A DNA stretch of 64,000 nt from Streptomyces sennicomposti (GTDB lineage Bacteria; Actinomycetota; Actinomycetes; Streptomycetales; Streptomycetaceae): contig NZ_JAIOAB010000011.1 in the NCBI RefSeq assembly GCF_019890635.1, positions 62,001-126,000 of the forward strand, written 5' to 3'. The notes under the pieces were generated by a model that was not told the origin of the DNA, made no database searches, and saw only the letters and a list, made by a program, of their open reading frames with translations. Positions 18,915-28,678 of this stretch are shown here, piece after piece. The first letter of the stretch is position 1, and every line of letters starts with the position of its first letter. A program made the translations under genes and the position numbers.

Positions 18915-20141
18915 TCAGGACCGTTGGCCCGGCAGGCCCGTGCGGGGGTTCGCGTGGCGCTTGGCGACGGCCCGCGCGATGCGCTCCGCGTCGATCGCCA
19001 GCTCGCGGAGCATGCCGCTGATGGGGTTGGTGAAGCCGGTGAAGTAGAGGCCGGGCGCGTCGGCGGGGGTGCGGGGGCCGTGCGCGACCGGGCGGCCGCG
19101 GTCGTCCAGCACCCCGAGATGGCCGACCAGGTCCGTGAGGCCGCGGGTGTAGCCGGTCGCCGCGATCACGGCGTCCGGCTCGATCCGGGAGCCGTCGGCG
19201 AGGACCACCTCGCCGCCCTCGAAGGCCTCGACGGCGGCGACCACCTCCACCCGGCCCGTGCGCACGGCGTCGATCAGCCCGACGTCCTGGACCGGGATCG
19301 CCCCCTGGCGCACCCGCGAGTACAGGCCGGTGTCCGGGCGCGGCAGCCCCTGCGCCGACAGATCCGGCACACTGAGGCGCGCCAGCGGCCGGGCGAGGCG
19401 GTCGACCAGGGCGACCGGAAGCCGCCGGCACAGCACACCCGTGTACTGCGCGGCCCACCCGGCGGTCGACCGGCGCACGATGTGCGGAACGGTGCGCACG
19501 GCCAGCCGTACGCGCCGGGCGCCGCCCTCCACCAGATCGACGGCTATCTCCGCGCCGGTGTTGCCGGCGCCCACGACGAGGACGTCCCGGCCGGCGTACG
19601 GAGCGGGGGCGCGGTAGGCGGATGCGTGCAGCAGCTCGCCGGTGTACTCCGTACGGCCGGGCCAGTCGGGCAGGCGCGGCGTGTGGTTGTGGCCGGTGGC
19701 GACGACCACCGCGCCGCCGGTCAGCTCCCGGCCGCCGGTGGCGCGCAGCAGCCAGCCGGTGCCGTCCGGGGCGCGTTCGATCCGGGAGACCTCGACGCCG
19801 GTCACGACCTCCAGCTCATGGTGCTCGGCGTACTTCTCCAGGTAGCGCACCAGGTCGTCGCGGGCCACCCAGCGGCCGAAGCGGCGGGGTATCGCCAGTC
19901 CGGGCAGCGCGGACAGGCGGCGGGTGGTGTGCAGATGGAGCCGGTCGTAGTGCCCGCGCCAGGACGCTCCCACCCGGTCGGACTTCTCCAGGACGACGGC
20001 GCGTACGCCCCGCGCGCGCAGGGCGTACGCGGCGGCCAGCCCGCCGGGGCCGCCGCCCACGACGTAGACGGGGCGGTCGGCGTGCTCCGGCGCGAAGGGG
20101 GCGGTCGGAGGGGGCGGAGTGGTGGGGGTGGAGTCGGCCAT
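18915..20141 (-). CDS. flavin-containing monooxygenase / FAD-NAD(P)H oxidoreductase
   Basis: A 408-aa cytoplasmic enzyme with two Rossmann dinucleotide sites: VYVVGGGPGGLAAAYALRA for FAD (about residue 25) and VLVVGAGNTGAEIAVDL for NADPH (about 185). The ATG-site motif VIAATGY near 335 and VVATGHNHTPRLP are typical of YUCCA/CzcO-like flavin monooxygenases. The FMO signature FxGxxxHxxxY is not obvious (TEYTGELLHASAYR in its place). The start is ATG 20141; GTG 20159 is an alternative. No pathway genes adjoin it. Confidence 0.9.
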   Translation of the reverse strand: MADSTPTTPPPPTAPFAPEHADRPVYVVGGGPGGLAAAYALRARGVRAVVLEKSDRVGASWRGHYDRLHLHTTRRLSALPGLAIPRRFGRWVARDDLVRYLEKYAEHHELEVVTGVEVSRIERAPDGTGWLLRATGGRELTGGAVVVATGHNHTPRLPDWPGRTEYTGELLHASAYRAPAPYAGRDVLVVGAGNTGAEIAVDLVEGGARRVRLAVRTVPHIVRRSTAGWAAQYTGVLCRRLPVALVDRLARPLARLSVPDLSAQGLPRPDTGLYSRVRQGAIPVQDVGLIDAVRTGRVEVVAAVEAFEGGEVVLADGSRIEPDAVIAATGYTRGLTDLVGHLGVLDDRGRPVAHGPRTPADAPGLYFTGFTNPISGMLRELAIDAERIARAVAKRHANPRTGLPGQRS

Positions 20142-20295
20142 GAGGGGGAGCGTATTCACGCACCCGGTTGATGGGTCTCGGTCAAGACCGGAATTGGTTG
20201 CGGATTGATCACATGTGACCACGGGCCGTACCGCACCCACCACTTCGGCGCCCCGTGCCTCCGTGACCGTGACGGGACTCGGCCACAATGACCCG

Positions 20296-20907
20296 ATGGC
20301 CGACATACGTGAGCAGTCCTTCGCCCGGAGCACCCTCGACCTGCGGGGGCACGGACTCCGGCTGCGCCTGTGGGACCGGCACTCCGAGGACGACGTGCAC
20401 AGCTGGCTGCGCGGGCGCTCCGACCCGGAGTTCCGGCGCTGGAACACCCCGCTGATCATGGAACGCGACCTCGCCGACGCCCGCGAGTCCCTCACCTCCC
20501 ACGTCGTGGAGGCCACCGACGGCACCGGCATGCCCCTGTGCGTCACCGACGAGAAGACCGGCGCGATCCTGGGCCACGTCGGCGTGCACGTCATCAGCCG
20601 CACCATGCGATGCGGGCGGATCGGCTACTGGGTCCTGCCCGAGGCGCGCGGCCACGGCGTCGCCACCCGGGCGCTGAAGCTCGCCACCCGCTGGGCCTTC
20701 GAGGAACTCGCCCTGCACCGCATCGAGTTGGGCCACGCCCTCGGCCACGAGGCGTCCTGCCGCGTCGCCGAGCGGTGCGGGTACCGCTACGAGGGGACCC
20801 AGCGCGGCGCGATGTGGGAGGAGGCCCGCCACGACGCCTTCCGCGACTGCCACCTGCACGCCCGCCTGACGACGGACCCGGACCCGGACGAGGCCCCGAC
20901 CCGGTAG
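20296..20907 (+). CDS. GNAT-family N-acetyltransferase (RimJ/RimL type)
   Basis: A 203-aa acetyltransferase. Motif A reads GRIGYWVLPEARGHGVATRA, followed by ALKLATRWAFEELALHRIEL and CRVAERCGYRYEGTQRG, the Acetyltransf_3/RimJ pattern that acetylates N-terminal or small-molecule amines. I prefer ATG 20296 (MADIREQSF); a CACAAT -10-like box 7 nt upstream suggests a leaderless message. The frame extends to 20215 but without conserved content. The substrate is unknown. Confidence 0.88.
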   Translation: MADIREQSFARSTLDLRGHGLRLRLWDRHSEDDVHSWLRGRSDPEFRRWNTPLIMERDLADARESLTSHVVEATDGTGMPLCVTDEKTGAILGHVGVHVISRTMRCGRIGYWVLPEARGHGVATRALKLATRWAFEELALHRIELGHALGHEASCRVAERCGYRYEGTQRGAMWEEARHDAFRDCHLHARLTTDPDPDEAPTR

Positions 20908-21325
20908 CCGGACGCGGGCCTGAACCCGGCCTCGGGCCGGCAGCAGGCCCCGGCCCGGTGACGGACACGCAGCCGGGTTCCGGCCCCGGTCTGGGGCGGA
21001 CCTGGGTCGCTGAGGCGGCGGGGCTGAGCCGGAAGCGAGTGCGGGGCCCCTGGAGCGGGCTGTCGACGAGAGGGTGGAGACGCTCAGCGGCGAGCGGTCC
21101 GAGCTGGTCTCGGCCCCCAGTGAGTCTCGGTTCGGAGCGGGTCCCGGTTTCGAGCCGGTCCCGGCGTCGGACCGGTGGCCGGGCTGGGCCGGCAGTCGGA
21201 CTCGGGCCGGGGGCGGCCTCGGGGCGGTGGACGGGATCGGCCCCGGGCCGGCAGGCGGGACTCGGTCAGCCGAGGCGGCGGGGAAAATCGCGGGCGTCTT
21301 CGTGCGCCGCGCGGAACCATGGGGC
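20908..21325. other. 418-nt gene-free spacer between two acetyltransferase genes
   Basis: GC-rich, with drifting GGxCCCGGTxxxGAGCCGG elements (20915-21260) but no clean period. I see no gene or clear hairpin. The downstream gene probably begins transcription in the slightly AT-richer 21280-21320 stretch. Confidence 0.5.
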
Positions 21326-22189
21326 ATGCCCTCCGACGACTGGTACCTCACCACCGATCTGGACGACTTCCTCGCGCGAGCGGGGGAGTTCCTGCGCTCG
21401 CGTCCTGCGCGGCACACCGTCCCCCTGACCGTCACGGAGAATCTGCGCACCGGCGGGCTCCGCCTCTACGGCGACCGGGCGCCCGAGTTCGGCGTCCTGC
21501 GCGGCGACGGCGTGACCGGGGTGCGGGCGGCCTTCTTCCGCACCCCGCCGCATCCGCTGATGCTCACCGCCCTGACCGAGCGGGAGGCCGACGCGCTCGC
21601 CGGTCAGCTGGCCGGGGCGGGCCAGGAGCTGCCGGGCGTCAACGCCGACCGAGACACCGCCGCCGCGTTCGCCGCGGCCTGGCAGCGCCGTACCGGCGCG
21701 GGCGCCGTCCTCGACCGGCGGATGCGGCTCTACCGGCTCGGCGAGCTGACCGTGCCCCGCCCGGCGCCGCCGGGACGCGCGCGGCCGGCGGGCGAGGGCG
21801 ACCGCGAGCTGCTGGCGCGGTGGTACGGGGAGTTCCACACCGCCATCGGCGAGAGCGCCGTCCGGCCCGCGGCGGACTGGGCCCGCGAGCGCGCCCGGCG
21901 CGGCGACATCCTGCTCTGGCAGACCCCGGACGGCGCCCCCGCCGCCATGGCCGGGCTGTCCCCGAAGGTCGCCGGGCAGATCCGGGTGAACGCCGTCTAC
22001 ACCCCCGCCCACCTTCGTGGACGCGGATACGCCGGGGCCGTCACCGCGGCGGTGAGCCGGGCCGCGGTGGACGCGGGGGCGGCGGAGGTCCTGCTCTTCA
22101 CCGACCTCGCCAACCCCACCAGCAACGGCCTTTACCAGCACCTCGGTTACCGCCCGGTGACGGACTTCGCCCGGTACGCGTTCGAGTGA
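21326..22189 (+). CDS. GNAT-family N-acetyltransferase
   Basis: A 287-aa protein with a C-terminal GNAT domain: IRVNAVYTPAHLRGRGYAGA (motif A, R/QxxGxG/A) and LFTDLANPTSNGLYQHLGYR. The N-terminal ~140 residues are a variable domain common in Streptomyces proteins of this kind. ATG 21326 starts MPSDDWYLTT; an upstream GTG at 21302 would add 8 residues. The gene follows the other acetyltransferase on the same strand but after a 418-nt gap, so it is likely separate. Confidence 0.88.
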   Translation: MPSDDWYLTTDLDDFLARAGEFLRSRPARHTVPLTVTENLRTGGLRLYGDRAPEFGVLRGDGVTGVRAAFFRTPPHPLMLTALTEREADALAGQLAGAGQELPGVNADRDTAAAFAAAWQRRTGAGAVLDRRMRLYRLGELTVPRPAPPGRARPAGEGDRELLARWYGEFHTAIGESAVRPAADWARERARRGDILLWQTPDGAPAAMAGLSPKVAGQIRVNAVYTPAHLRGRGYAGAVTAAVSRAAVDAGAAEVLLFTDLANPTSNGLYQHLGYRPVTDFARYAFE

Positions 22190-22277
22190 GCGGCCCGGTG
22201 GACGGACGGGAGAGCGGACGGACCGGACGAGCCGGGCGGACCCGAGGAGCGGCGGCCCCGGGAGGCGCGGCCCGGCC

Positions 22278-22949
22278 TCACGGCCACAGCAGTTCCCGGG
22301 TCCAGGCGGTGTCCTCCCCGTCCCGCCGGTAGCGCAGGCGTACGTGGCGGCGGCGGGCGTCGCCCTGGAAGAACTCGACCTCGGTGGGCCGCAGGCGGTA
22401 CAGCGTCCAGGTCGGGGCCTCGGCGTCCGGTTCCGCGCCGGCCCGCTCCCAGGCCGCCCCGGAGGCCTCGGCCAGTTCCTCCAGCGAGCCGAGGACCTGG
22501 CTCTGGCGGCCGGTGAGGGCGGCGGCGAGGGCGCCGGTGGACCGCATCCGCAGATCCGCCCGCGCCTGCTCGGACGGGGCGGTGGCGACCGGGCCGCGGA
22601 CCCGGACCTGGCGGCCGAGCACCGGCCAGTAGAAGGCGAGGGCCGCGTGCGGGCGGGCGGCCAGCTGCCGCCCCTTGCGGCTGTCGGCGTGGGTGGCGAA
22701 GGCCCAGCCGGCGGCGTCGGCGCCGTGCAGCATCACGATGCGGACGTCCGGGCGACCCTCCTCGTCGGCCGTCGCCAGCGACATCGTGTGCGGCTCGCGC
22801 TCACCGGCCGCGGCGGCCTCGCCGAGCCACGCGGCGAAGAGGGGGAGGGGCGCGTCGGGGGCGGCGGCGGGGTCGAGGCCGGGCAGCGTGGTGACCTCGG
22901 GGTCCCACACCCGCAGCGACTTCAGCAGCTCCTGGAGATCCGTGTCCAT
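22278..22949 (-). CDS. pyridoxamine 5'-phosphate oxidase-family protein
   Basis: A 223-aa FMN-dependent split-barrel protein resembling PdxH, which oxidises PNP/PMP to PLP. Visible family elements are EPHTMSLATADEEGRPDVRI, FATHADSRKGRQLAARPHAA and AALAFYWPVLGRQVRVRGPV, then TEVEFFQGDARRRHVRLRY near the C-terminus. The C-terminal ...RLxP that defines true PdxH is replaced by ELLWP, so it may be a PdxH-like paralogue rather than the main enzyme. The start is ATG 22949. Confidence 0.82.
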   Translation of the reverse strand: MDTDLQELLKSLRVWDPEVTTLPGLDPAAAPDAPLPLFAAWLGEAAAAGEREPHTMSLATADEEGRPDVRIVMLHGADAAGWAFATHADSRKGRQLAARPHAALAFYWPVLGRQVRVRGPVATAPSEQARADLRMRSTGALAAALTGRQSQVLGSLEELAEASGAAWERAGAEPDAEAPTWTLYRLRPTEVEFFQGDARRRHVRLRYRRDGEDTAWTRELLWP

Positions 22950-23147
22950 GCCCCGAGTATCGGCGCCGCGGCGCGGCGACGGCCGCCCGGGAGGGCCGTA
23001 CGCGGTGAGCCGGTACGCCGCCGGCCCGTACCCCGGACCCGTACCCCATGGGGCCGTACAACGCGACAGGCGGCGGTCCACTCGGGTGAACCGCCGCCTG
23101 CCTGACAGGACTTGTGGCCGGGGGACCGGCGCCGTACCGGCTGCCGG

Positions 23148-23795
23148 TTATCTGCTCGGCTTCTTGCCGGTCATGCCCAGGTGCACCAACAGAGCGAGGT
23201 TCGGCTTGAGTTCGGCCTGCTTCACACCCCAGGAGGAGAAGCCCTTCTGGTGCGAGGCGACCGCGGCGAGCATCGCGACGAGGGAACCGGCGATCGCGGC
23301 CGGGTTCACGTCCTTGTCGATCTTGCCCTTGGACTGGAGTTCGGCAACCGAATCCGCGAGGGAACTGTTCACGGAGTTCAGGATCTTCATCCGCAGCTTG
23401 TAGAAGCGCTTGTCGCCCTCGGCCGCGCCGAGGTCCACGACGCGCAGGATCGCGTCGTTGCGCCGCCAGAACTCCAGGAATCCGTCCACGAGTTCCTGCG
23501 CCGTCTGCCAGCCGGCCTTGCCGACCCAGGAGCGGTCCCGCACCAGGTCGGTCAAATCGGCGCTCTCGGCCGCCATTTGCTCGGCGATCTCCAGGACGGC
23601 GCCCTCGACGTCCGGGAAGTACTGGTAGAAGGTCGCGGGCGAAGTGCCCGCCTTGCGGGCGACGTCGATGACTTTGACGTCCCGGTAGGGAGAAGAGCTG
23701 AGCATGTCGCTGAGGCAGTCGAGCAGCTTCTGCCGAGTCGCCTGCCCACGCCGCCCGGCCACGCGGCCGTCGACGGTACGCACTTGTCCTGTCAT
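23148..23795 (-). CDS. TetR-family transcriptional regulator
   Basis: A 215-aa repressor-type protein. The N-terminal HTH spans about 20-65 (RQKLLDCLSDMLSSSPYRDV, VIDVARKAGTSPATFYQYF). The C-terminal ligand domain has ELVDGFLEFWRRNDAILRVV and an unusually Lys-rich tail (KGKIDKD, GKKPSR). This protein is strongly conserved next to afsK in Streptomyces as far as I recall. Its ATG at 23795 faces the VOC gene start at 23918, leaving a 122-nt divergent spacer, so it may control that gene. Confidence 0.92.
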   Translation of the reverse strand: MTGQVRTVDGRVAGRRGQATRQKLLDCLSDMLSSSPYRDVKVIDVARKAGTSPATFYQYFPDVEGAVLEIAEQMAAESADLTDLVRDRSWVGKAGWQTAQELVDGFLEFWRRNDAILRVVDLGAAEGDKRFYKLRMKILNSVNSSLADSVAELQSKGKIDKDVNPAAIAGSLVAMLAAVASHQKGFSSWGVKQAELKPNLALLVHLGMTGKKPSR

Positions 23796-23905
23796 GTCGT
23801 CAGCTTACCGAGGGGTGATGGGAGCGCGATTCGGCCGACTGCAAATGGGGTGCGGGGGCCGATCGAGGCTGGTGTGCCTGGTCTGCGGGCTGCGGGTGAG
23901 CCGGT

Positions 23906-23911
23906 TACTTT
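23906..23911 (+). promoter_or_regulatory. putative -10 element for a leaderless VOC transcript
   Basis: TACTTT ends 6 nt before the ATG at 23918, and no Shine-Dalgarno sequence is present, which fits a transcript starting at the ATG. The -35 region is weak. Confidence 0.4.
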
Positions 23912-23917
23912 GACGGC

Positions 23918-24649
23918 ATGGCCGAAAACAGGGCATCCGCGTACACCGAAGGCGTCCCGTGCTGGGTGGACGCGCAGCTCCCCGACGTGGCGGCGGGCAA
24001 ACGTTTCTACGGTCAGCTCTTCGGATGGGACTTCGAGGACGGTCAGGCCGCGTACGGCCGCTCCGTGCTGGCCCGGCTGGACGGCGAACCGGTGGCCGCG
24101 CTCACGCCGAAGACGGACGGCCGGATGCCCACCGTCTGGACGGTGTACTTCGCCGCCCCCGACCCCGAGGCGCTGGCCGGGCGGATCGTCGCCGGGGGCG
24201 GGCGGATCGTCGCCCCGGCGGCGAACGTGGGCGGGCTCGGCACGGCCGTCCTGGCCGCCGACCCCGAGGGCGCCGTCTTCGGCCTGTGGCAGCCGGCCGG
24301 CCGCGCGGGCTTCGGCCGCCGTCACGAGCCCGGCGCCTTCGCCTGGGCGCAGCTCTACACCCGCGACACCGAGGCCGCGAACACCTTCTACGGCTCCCTC
24401 TTCCACGACGCCCTCTTCGGCCCCGGCGCCCGCCCAGACTTCGGCCGCGCCCCCGTCTGCGACGTCTTCCCGGCCGAGATGCCGCCCCACTTCCTCGTCC
24501 ACTTCCGGGTCGAGCGGGCCGGCGAGGCGCTGGACGCGGCGGTCGCGCTGGGCGGGCGGGTGCAGGTGCCGCCCTTCGAGACCTCCTACGGCACCGCCGC
24601 CGTCGTCGTGGACAATCAGGGGGCGTCCTTCGCCGTACTGGAGAGGTGA
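23918..24649 (+). CDS. VOC-family protein with two glyoxalase-like domains
   Basis: A 243-aa protein made of two vicinal-oxygen-chelate modules. The first begins GVPCWVDAQLPDVAAGKRFY and the second FAWAQLYTRDTEAANTFYGS, each followed by FGWDF- or FHDALFG-like sequence. The metal ligands of glyoxalase I (His, Glu) are not complete in either half, so a binding or resistance role is as likely as an enzymatic one. A -10-like box close to the ATG suggests a leaderless mRNA. It is divergent from a TetR gene. Confidence 0.9.
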   Translation: MAENRASAYTEGVPCWVDAQLPDVAAGKRFYGQLFGWDFEDGQAAYGRSVLARLDGEPVAALTPKTDGRMPTVWTVYFAAPDPEALAGRIVAGGGRIVAPAANVGGLGTAVLAADPEGAVFGLWQPAGRAGFGRRHEPGAFAWAQLYTRDTEAANTFYGSLFHDALFGPGARPDFGRAPVCDVFPAEMPPHFLVHFRVERAGEALDAAVALGGRVQVPPFETSYGTAAVVVDNQGASFAVLER

Positions 24650-24988
24650 GGCGGCGCGGCCCCGGAGCCGTACCGGAAGGCGGCGCGGACCCGGCCGTAC
24701 CGGAAGGGCCGCCGGTCCGGTCGCAACGGAACGACGGGACCCGGCCGGACCGGAACGGCGGCGCCCGCTCGTACCGGAAAGGTGAATTCGGTACGCGGTC
24801 CGGCTGGAAAGCACCGCTTTGGCGGAGAATTGCGGCGGGACATCCCGATTCGTCGGCGGGTTCGCAACCAGTGCCCCGGCCAGGAAGAATCGGGGTGCGT
24901 GCCGCCATGGCGGTGCGGTGGGTGAGACGCTGCACGGGGGCCGCGTACACAGGTGGTGACGCGGCTCGTACGGGGAGGTGGCAGGCAA
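24650..24988. other. afsK upstream region
   Basis: 339 nt without a gene. The first 130 nt contain loose ACCGGAACGGCGG-type repeats; 24780-24900 is AT-richer and probably carries the afsK promoter. No exact binding site could be assigned. Confidence 0.55.
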
Positions 24989-27352
24989 GTGGATCAGCTG
25001 ACGCAGCACGATCCGCGGCGGATCGGGCCGTTCGAGGTGCTGGGACGGCTGGGCGCCGGCGGCATGGGGCTGGTCTATCTCGCGCGCTCGGCGTCCGGGC
25101 GGCGGGTGGCGATCAAGACCGTCCGCACCGAGCTGGCCGAGGACCAGCTCTTCCGGGTCCGCTTCACGCGCGAGGTCGAGGCCGCGCGGGCGGTCTCCGG
25201 CTTCTACACGGCCGCGGTCGTGGACGCCGACCCGCGCGCCGCCGTGCCCTGGCTCGCCACCGCCTACGTCCCCGCGCCCTCCCTCGAGGAGATAGTGACC
25301 GAGTGCGGTCCGCTGCCGGCGCAGGCGGTGCGCTGGCTGGCGGCCGGGATCGCCGAGGCGCTGCAGTCCATCCACGGCGCCGGGCTGGTCCACCGCGACC
25401 TGAAGCCGTCCAACGTCCTCGTGGTGGAGGACGGGCCGCGGGTGATCGACTTCGGCATCGCCTCCGGTGTTTCGAACACCCGTTTGACGATGACGAACGT
25501 CGCCGTCGGCACCCCCGCCTACATGTCGCCCGAGCAGGCCAAGGACTCCCGCAGCGTCACCGGCGCCAGCGACGTCTTCTCGCTCGGCTCCACCCTCGTC
25601 TTCGCCGCCACCGGACACGCCCCCTTCCACGGCGCCAACCCGGTCGAGACCGTCTTCATGCTGCTGCGCGAGGGACCGGACCTCGAAGGGCTCCCGGACG
25701 AACTGCGCCCGCTGATCGAGTCCTGCATGCAGATGGACGCCACCGCCCGCCCCACCCCCGCCGACCTCCAGGCCCAGCTCGCCCCCCACCTCTTCGGCTC
25801 CGGCTCCGACGACAGCGGCACCGCCTCCGCCTGGCTGCCCGAGCCGGCGGTCGGCCTGATCGAGTCCCGCCGCGGCGGCCGTCCCGTCCCGCCGCCCACC
25901 TCGCCCGGCCCGCGGGGCGCGGGCCGCCCGCACGTGCCGCCGCCGCCCTCGCACGACCCGGTCGTCCCGGCCCCGCACCACCCGCCCGTCCCGGTGGGCG
26001 CGCCCGACCCCGGGCCGGTGCAGCTGGCCGGCGCCCGGGTGCCGATCGGACCCGGGCCGCGCGTCGCCGACGCCCGCGCCGCCGCCGTGAAGGCGCCCCC
26101 GCCCGAGGCCGGGCTCGCCGCCTCCTGGTCCAAGCCCCGCCCCGGCGCCGACCCGGTCGCCTCCGCCGTCGCCCCCCTGCCCGGCGGGCCGGCCGCGCCC
26201 GCCGTGCCGCCGGAGACCGCGCCCGGCTGGCGCCCCTGGCGCTTCCGCATGTCCAACGACGTCTGGGGCACCCCCGCCGTCGCCGGCGACCTGGTCTACG
26301 TCACCTCCTTCGAGGTGCACGCCCTGGACGTGGCCACCGGCCGCCGCCGCTTCAAGACCCGCGACGTGGCCTGGTCGACGGCGGTCGCCGACGGCCGCAT
26401 CCACGCCTCCGACGGCCCCACCCTGTTCGCGCTGGACGCCCGCGAGGGCGCCGACCTGTGGCGGCTGCAGACCGACGCCTGGGTGTACACCCTCAAGGCC
26501 GACCGGGGCACCGTCGTCACCGGCACCCGCGGCGGCGGCGTCCAGGGCTGGGAGGCGGCCGGCGGGCAGAAGCTGTGGGAGATCACCGGCTGCCAGAGCG
26601 ACTTCGAGACCCCCGAGGCCGGCCCCGCCCTCCACGACGGCACGGTCTACGTCTGGCAGGACGCCCGGCTGCGCGCCCTGGAGGCCCGCACCGGCGAGGA
26701 GCGCTGGTCCTACCCCATCGGCGACGCGGCCTCCTGCGGCGGCGTCCCGGTCCGCGTCACCCCCGCCCCCGATGGCTACGTCTACGTCTGCGCCGGCACC
26801 CGCGTCGTCGCCCTCGACGTGGCGAGCGGGCATGTGCGCTGGCACTTCGAGGCGCCCGCGGTGTTCCTGTGCCCGCCGGCCTTCGCCCCCGGCCCCGCCG
26901 TCACCGGCGGCGGCGTCTACCTCGCCGACTACCTCGGCACGGTCTACGCCCTGGACGCCACCGACGGCCGCGACCGCTGGCGCATCGCCACCGAGGCGCG
27001 GTCCGCGATCGACCCGGTGCTGGTGGCGGCCGGCCATGTGCACGTCGGCAGCGGCAAGGGCCTGTACACCCTGGACGCGGTGACCGGGACGCCCAAGTGG
27101 CGCTTCCAGTCCGGCGGCGAGATCGTCGGCTCCCCGGCGGTGGCCGAGGGCCGCATCCACTTCGGCTCCACGGACCACCTGCTGTACACGCTGAAGGCCG
27201 ACGACGGCCGGCTGCGCTGGAAGCTGGCCACCGGCGGCGAGATCACCGGCTCCCCGGTGGTGCGCGACGGCGTCGTCTACGCCTGCAGCAAGGACCGCTG
27301 CGTGTACGCGCTGGACGCGGAGAAGGGCACGGGCACGGCCCGCACGACGTAG
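24989..27352 (+). CDS. afsK: serine/threonine protein kinase AfsK
   Basis: A 787-aa kinase that, by established work in S. coelicolor, phosphorylates AfsR and also affects polar growth. The kinase domain spans about 12-275: [14 protein letters not shown] (P-loop), VAIK (Lys43), HRDLKPSN (Asp137), DFG (154-156) and [10 protein letters not shown]. Thr167 in TRLTMTN sits where I recall the AfsK autophosphorylation Thr168. A Pro-rich linker (about 285-410) leads to a C-terminal PQQ-like beta-propeller (about 415-785) with repeats of VYALDATDG and LYTLKADDG type. No transmembrane helix is seen. The start is GTG 24989 with GGCAGG close by; afsS and afsR lie about 1-4 kb downstream on the other strand. 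Confidence 0.95.
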   Translation: MDQLTQHDPRRIGPFEVLGRLGAGGMGLVYLARSASGRRVAIKTVRTELAEDQLFRVRFTREVEAARAVSGFYTAAVVDADPRAAVPWLATAYVPAPSLEEIVTECGPLPAQAVRWLAAGIAEALQSIHGAGLVHRDLKPSNVLVVEDGPRVIDFGIASGVSNTRLTMTNVAVGTPAYMSPEQAKDSRSVTGASDVFSLGSTLVFAATGHAPFHGANPVETVFMLLREGPDLEGLPDELRPLIESCMQMDATARPTPADLQAQLAPHLFGSGSDDSGTASAWLPEPAVGLIESRRGGRPVPPPTSPGPRGAGRPHVPPPPSHDPVVPAPHHPPVPVGAPDPGPVQLAGARVPIGPGPRVADARAAAVKAPPPEAGLAASWSKPRPGADPVASAVAPLPGGPAAPAVPPETAPGWRPWRFRMSNDVWGTPAVAGDLVYVTSFEVHALDVATGRRRFKTRDVAWSTAVADGRIHASDGPTLFALDAREGADLWRLQTDAWVYTLKADRGTVVTGTRGGGVQGWEAAGGQKLWEITGCQSDFETPEAGPALHDGTVYVWQDARLRALEARTGEERWSYPIGDAASCGGVPVRVTPAPDGYVYVCAGTRVVALDVASGHVRWHFEAPAVFLCPPAFAPGPAVTGGGVYLADYLGTVYALDATDGRDRWRIATEARSAIDPVLVAAGHVHVGSGKGLYTLDAVTGTPKWRFQSGGEIVGSPAVAEGRIHFGSTDHLLYTLKADDGRLRWKLATGGEITGSPVVRDGVVYACSKDRCVYALDAEKGTGTARTT

Positions 27353-27516
27353 GAATCCGCCGCTGGTTGGTGACGGCCGTCGCACGGGATGCACGGAAGG
27401 GCTGGGCTCGGACGACGGCCGTCGTCACGGGTGAGCGGCCTGCGCCGCGTCACTGCTCGCACTCACGAAACTACGCCGGGTGCGCGACCCCCGCCACCCG
27501 ACTGCCGGGCGGTCGA

Positions 27517-27522
27517 TAGGGT
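27517..27522 (+). promoter_or_regulatory. putative -10 element for a leaderless transcript
   Basis: TAGGGT lies 7 nt before the ATG at 27530 with no ribosome site in between, a common arrangement for leaderless Streptomyces genes. Confidence 0.45.
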
Positions 27523-27529
27523 GACCGCC

Positions 27530-28183
27530 ATGCGGATACGGGGAGCACGGAAAGCACGCGGAACTCGGGGGCGGGGACGCAGTCTCCGGCTGGCGGCGGT
27601 GCTGGCGGCGACGGTGCTGGCGCTGACCGGCTTCTCCCGGGGCCACGGCCACGGTCACAGCGGTCACGGCGGGAGCGGCGGAGGCTGCAGCAGCTCGCAC
27701 CAGGACCACGACAGCACGACGTCGTCCACGTCGGGCGGCCGGAGCGCGTACGACGACACCGACGACACGTACGGCGACGCCGACGCCGAGGACAGCTACG
27801 GCACCGGCGGCAGTTCGAGCGGCGGCTCCTCCAGCCGCCGCCCCGGGTACCGCTCCACACCCTCGGCCTCCGGCACGGCGAGCGGCGGCGACCTGGCCGC
27901 CGGCAAGGTGAGGCTGGTGAGCTGCGCGACGCAGAAGGCGCCGTACGCCACCGTCGAGGTCAGCAACCCCAACGGCGCCGGAGCGAAGTTCACCGCCTTC
28001 GTCGAATTCCGGGACGCCGAGGACGAGTCGGTCGCCTACAGGTCGGCCGAGGTCACCGTCCCGGCCGACGGCACGGCACGGGTCCGCGTCCCGCTGGACG
28101 ACGGCGGCGTCAAGGACGACGGCCTGATCCACGAGGTCGACCACTGCGCCCCGGACCCGACCGCCCCGCCGCTCGACGACTGA
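27530..28183 (+). CDS. secreted Ser/Gly-rich protein between afsK and afsS
   Basis: A 217-aa protein of unknown function. A basic N-terminus and hydrophobic core (LRLAAVLAATVLALTGFS) form a signal peptide. A His/Gly/Ser-rich segment follows (GHGHGHSGHGGSGGG) that could bind metal, then an acidic Asp/Tyr/Ser-rich stretch (DDTDDTYGDADAEDSY). The C-terminal 95 residues form a compact beta-rich domain with two Cys (LVSCATQ and DHCAPD) likely to pair. It occupies the position of the small open frame between afsK and afsS in S. coelicolor as I recall. It converges with afsS. Confidence 0.82.
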   Translation: MRIRGARKARGTRGRGRSLRLAAVLAATVLALTGFSRGHGHGHSGHGGSGGGCSSSHQDHDSTTSSTSGGRSAYDDTDDTYGDADAEDSYGTGGSSSGGSSSRRPGYRSTPSASGTASGGDLAAGKVRLVSCATQKAPYATVEVSNPNGAGAKFTAFVEFRDAEDESVAYRSAEVTVPADGTARVRVPLDDGGVKDDGLIHEVDHCAPDPTAPPLDD

Positions 28184-28215
28184 CGGCACGCCACCTGCGT
28201 ACGCGTCACCTGCGT

Positions 28216-28240
28216 ACGCGCCCGCGGGAAGCGGGCGCGT
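28216..28240. terminator. hairpin between convergent genes
   Basis: A perfect 10-bp stem ACGCGCCCGC / GCGGGCGCGT with loop GGGAA, between the secreted protein gene (+) and afsS (-). It can serve both. Confidence 0.75.
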
Positions 28241-28325
28241 GGATGACCGGGGCCGGACATGCCTCGGCCGCGGCGGCTCCCCCTCGGTGCCACCGCGGCC
28301 GGTCCCCCCGGTCGGTGAAGGCCGG

Positions 28326-28493
28326 TCAGGCCTTCTCGTCCGTGGCGTGGGTGTTGTCCGGCGTGGCCACGCCGCCGTCCTCGCCCGCGGCCAGCGTGAC
28401 CGGCTTCAGCGGCTCGCTGGTGGCGTGGGTGTTCAGCGTGGTCACCTCGGGGACCTCGGTCCCCTCCTCGGTCTTCTGCTCGGCGTCGCTCAT
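28326..28493 (-). CDS. afsS: AfsS-like small regulatory protein
   Basis: A 55-aa acidic protein. Two copies of a repeat are visible, TTLNTHATSEP (about 18-28) and TPDNTHATDEK (about 44-54), corresponding to the DNHATxE repeats known in AfsS, the small activator of secondary metabolism whose gene is switched on by phosphorylated AfsR. S. coelicolor AfsS is a little longer (63 aa, recalled) with more repeats. The start is ATG 28493 with GGGAGC 6 nt upstream. It lies 200 nt downstream of the afsR stop codon on the same strand, with its own likely promoter. Confidence 0.88.
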   Translation of the reverse strand: MSDAEQKTEEGTEVPEVTTLNTHATSEPLKPVTLAAGEDGGVATPDNTHATDEKA

Positions 28494-28528
28494 GACTGCT
28501 CCCGTGATGCTTCGTGCTGACGAAAAAG

Positions 28529-28566
28529 GCCCGTCCGGCAACTCCCCCGAGGGCCGCCGGACGGGC
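28529..28566 (-). terminator. terminator-like hairpin in the afsR-afsS spacer
   Basis: On the minus strand a 10-bp stem (GCCCGTCCGG / CCGGACGGGC, 18-nt loop) is followed at once by CTTTTTCG. It ends about 35 nt before the afsS ATG but lies downstream of the putative AfsR operator, so it is either the afsR terminator or a leader attenuator of afsS. Confidence 0.6.
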
Positions 28567-28656
28567 ACCTCTGGGCCGATACACCCTAAGGCGCGGCCGT
28601 ACGGCGTTCCGTCCGCCCCCCGACGCGACGGAACGACACGACCGAGAGTGCCGGGT

Positions 28657-28678
28657 AGCGATAAACGAACGATGAACG
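28657..28678 (-). promoter_or_regulatory. putative AfsR operator of afsS (two 11-bp direct repeats)
   Basis: On the minus strand CGTTCATCGTT is followed directly by CGTTTATCGCT, two 11-bp direct repeats agreeing at 9 positions. SARP activators bind such direct repeats overlapping the -35 region, and AfsR is known to activate afsS this way. The site begins 15 nt after the afsR stop codon. Confidence 0.7.
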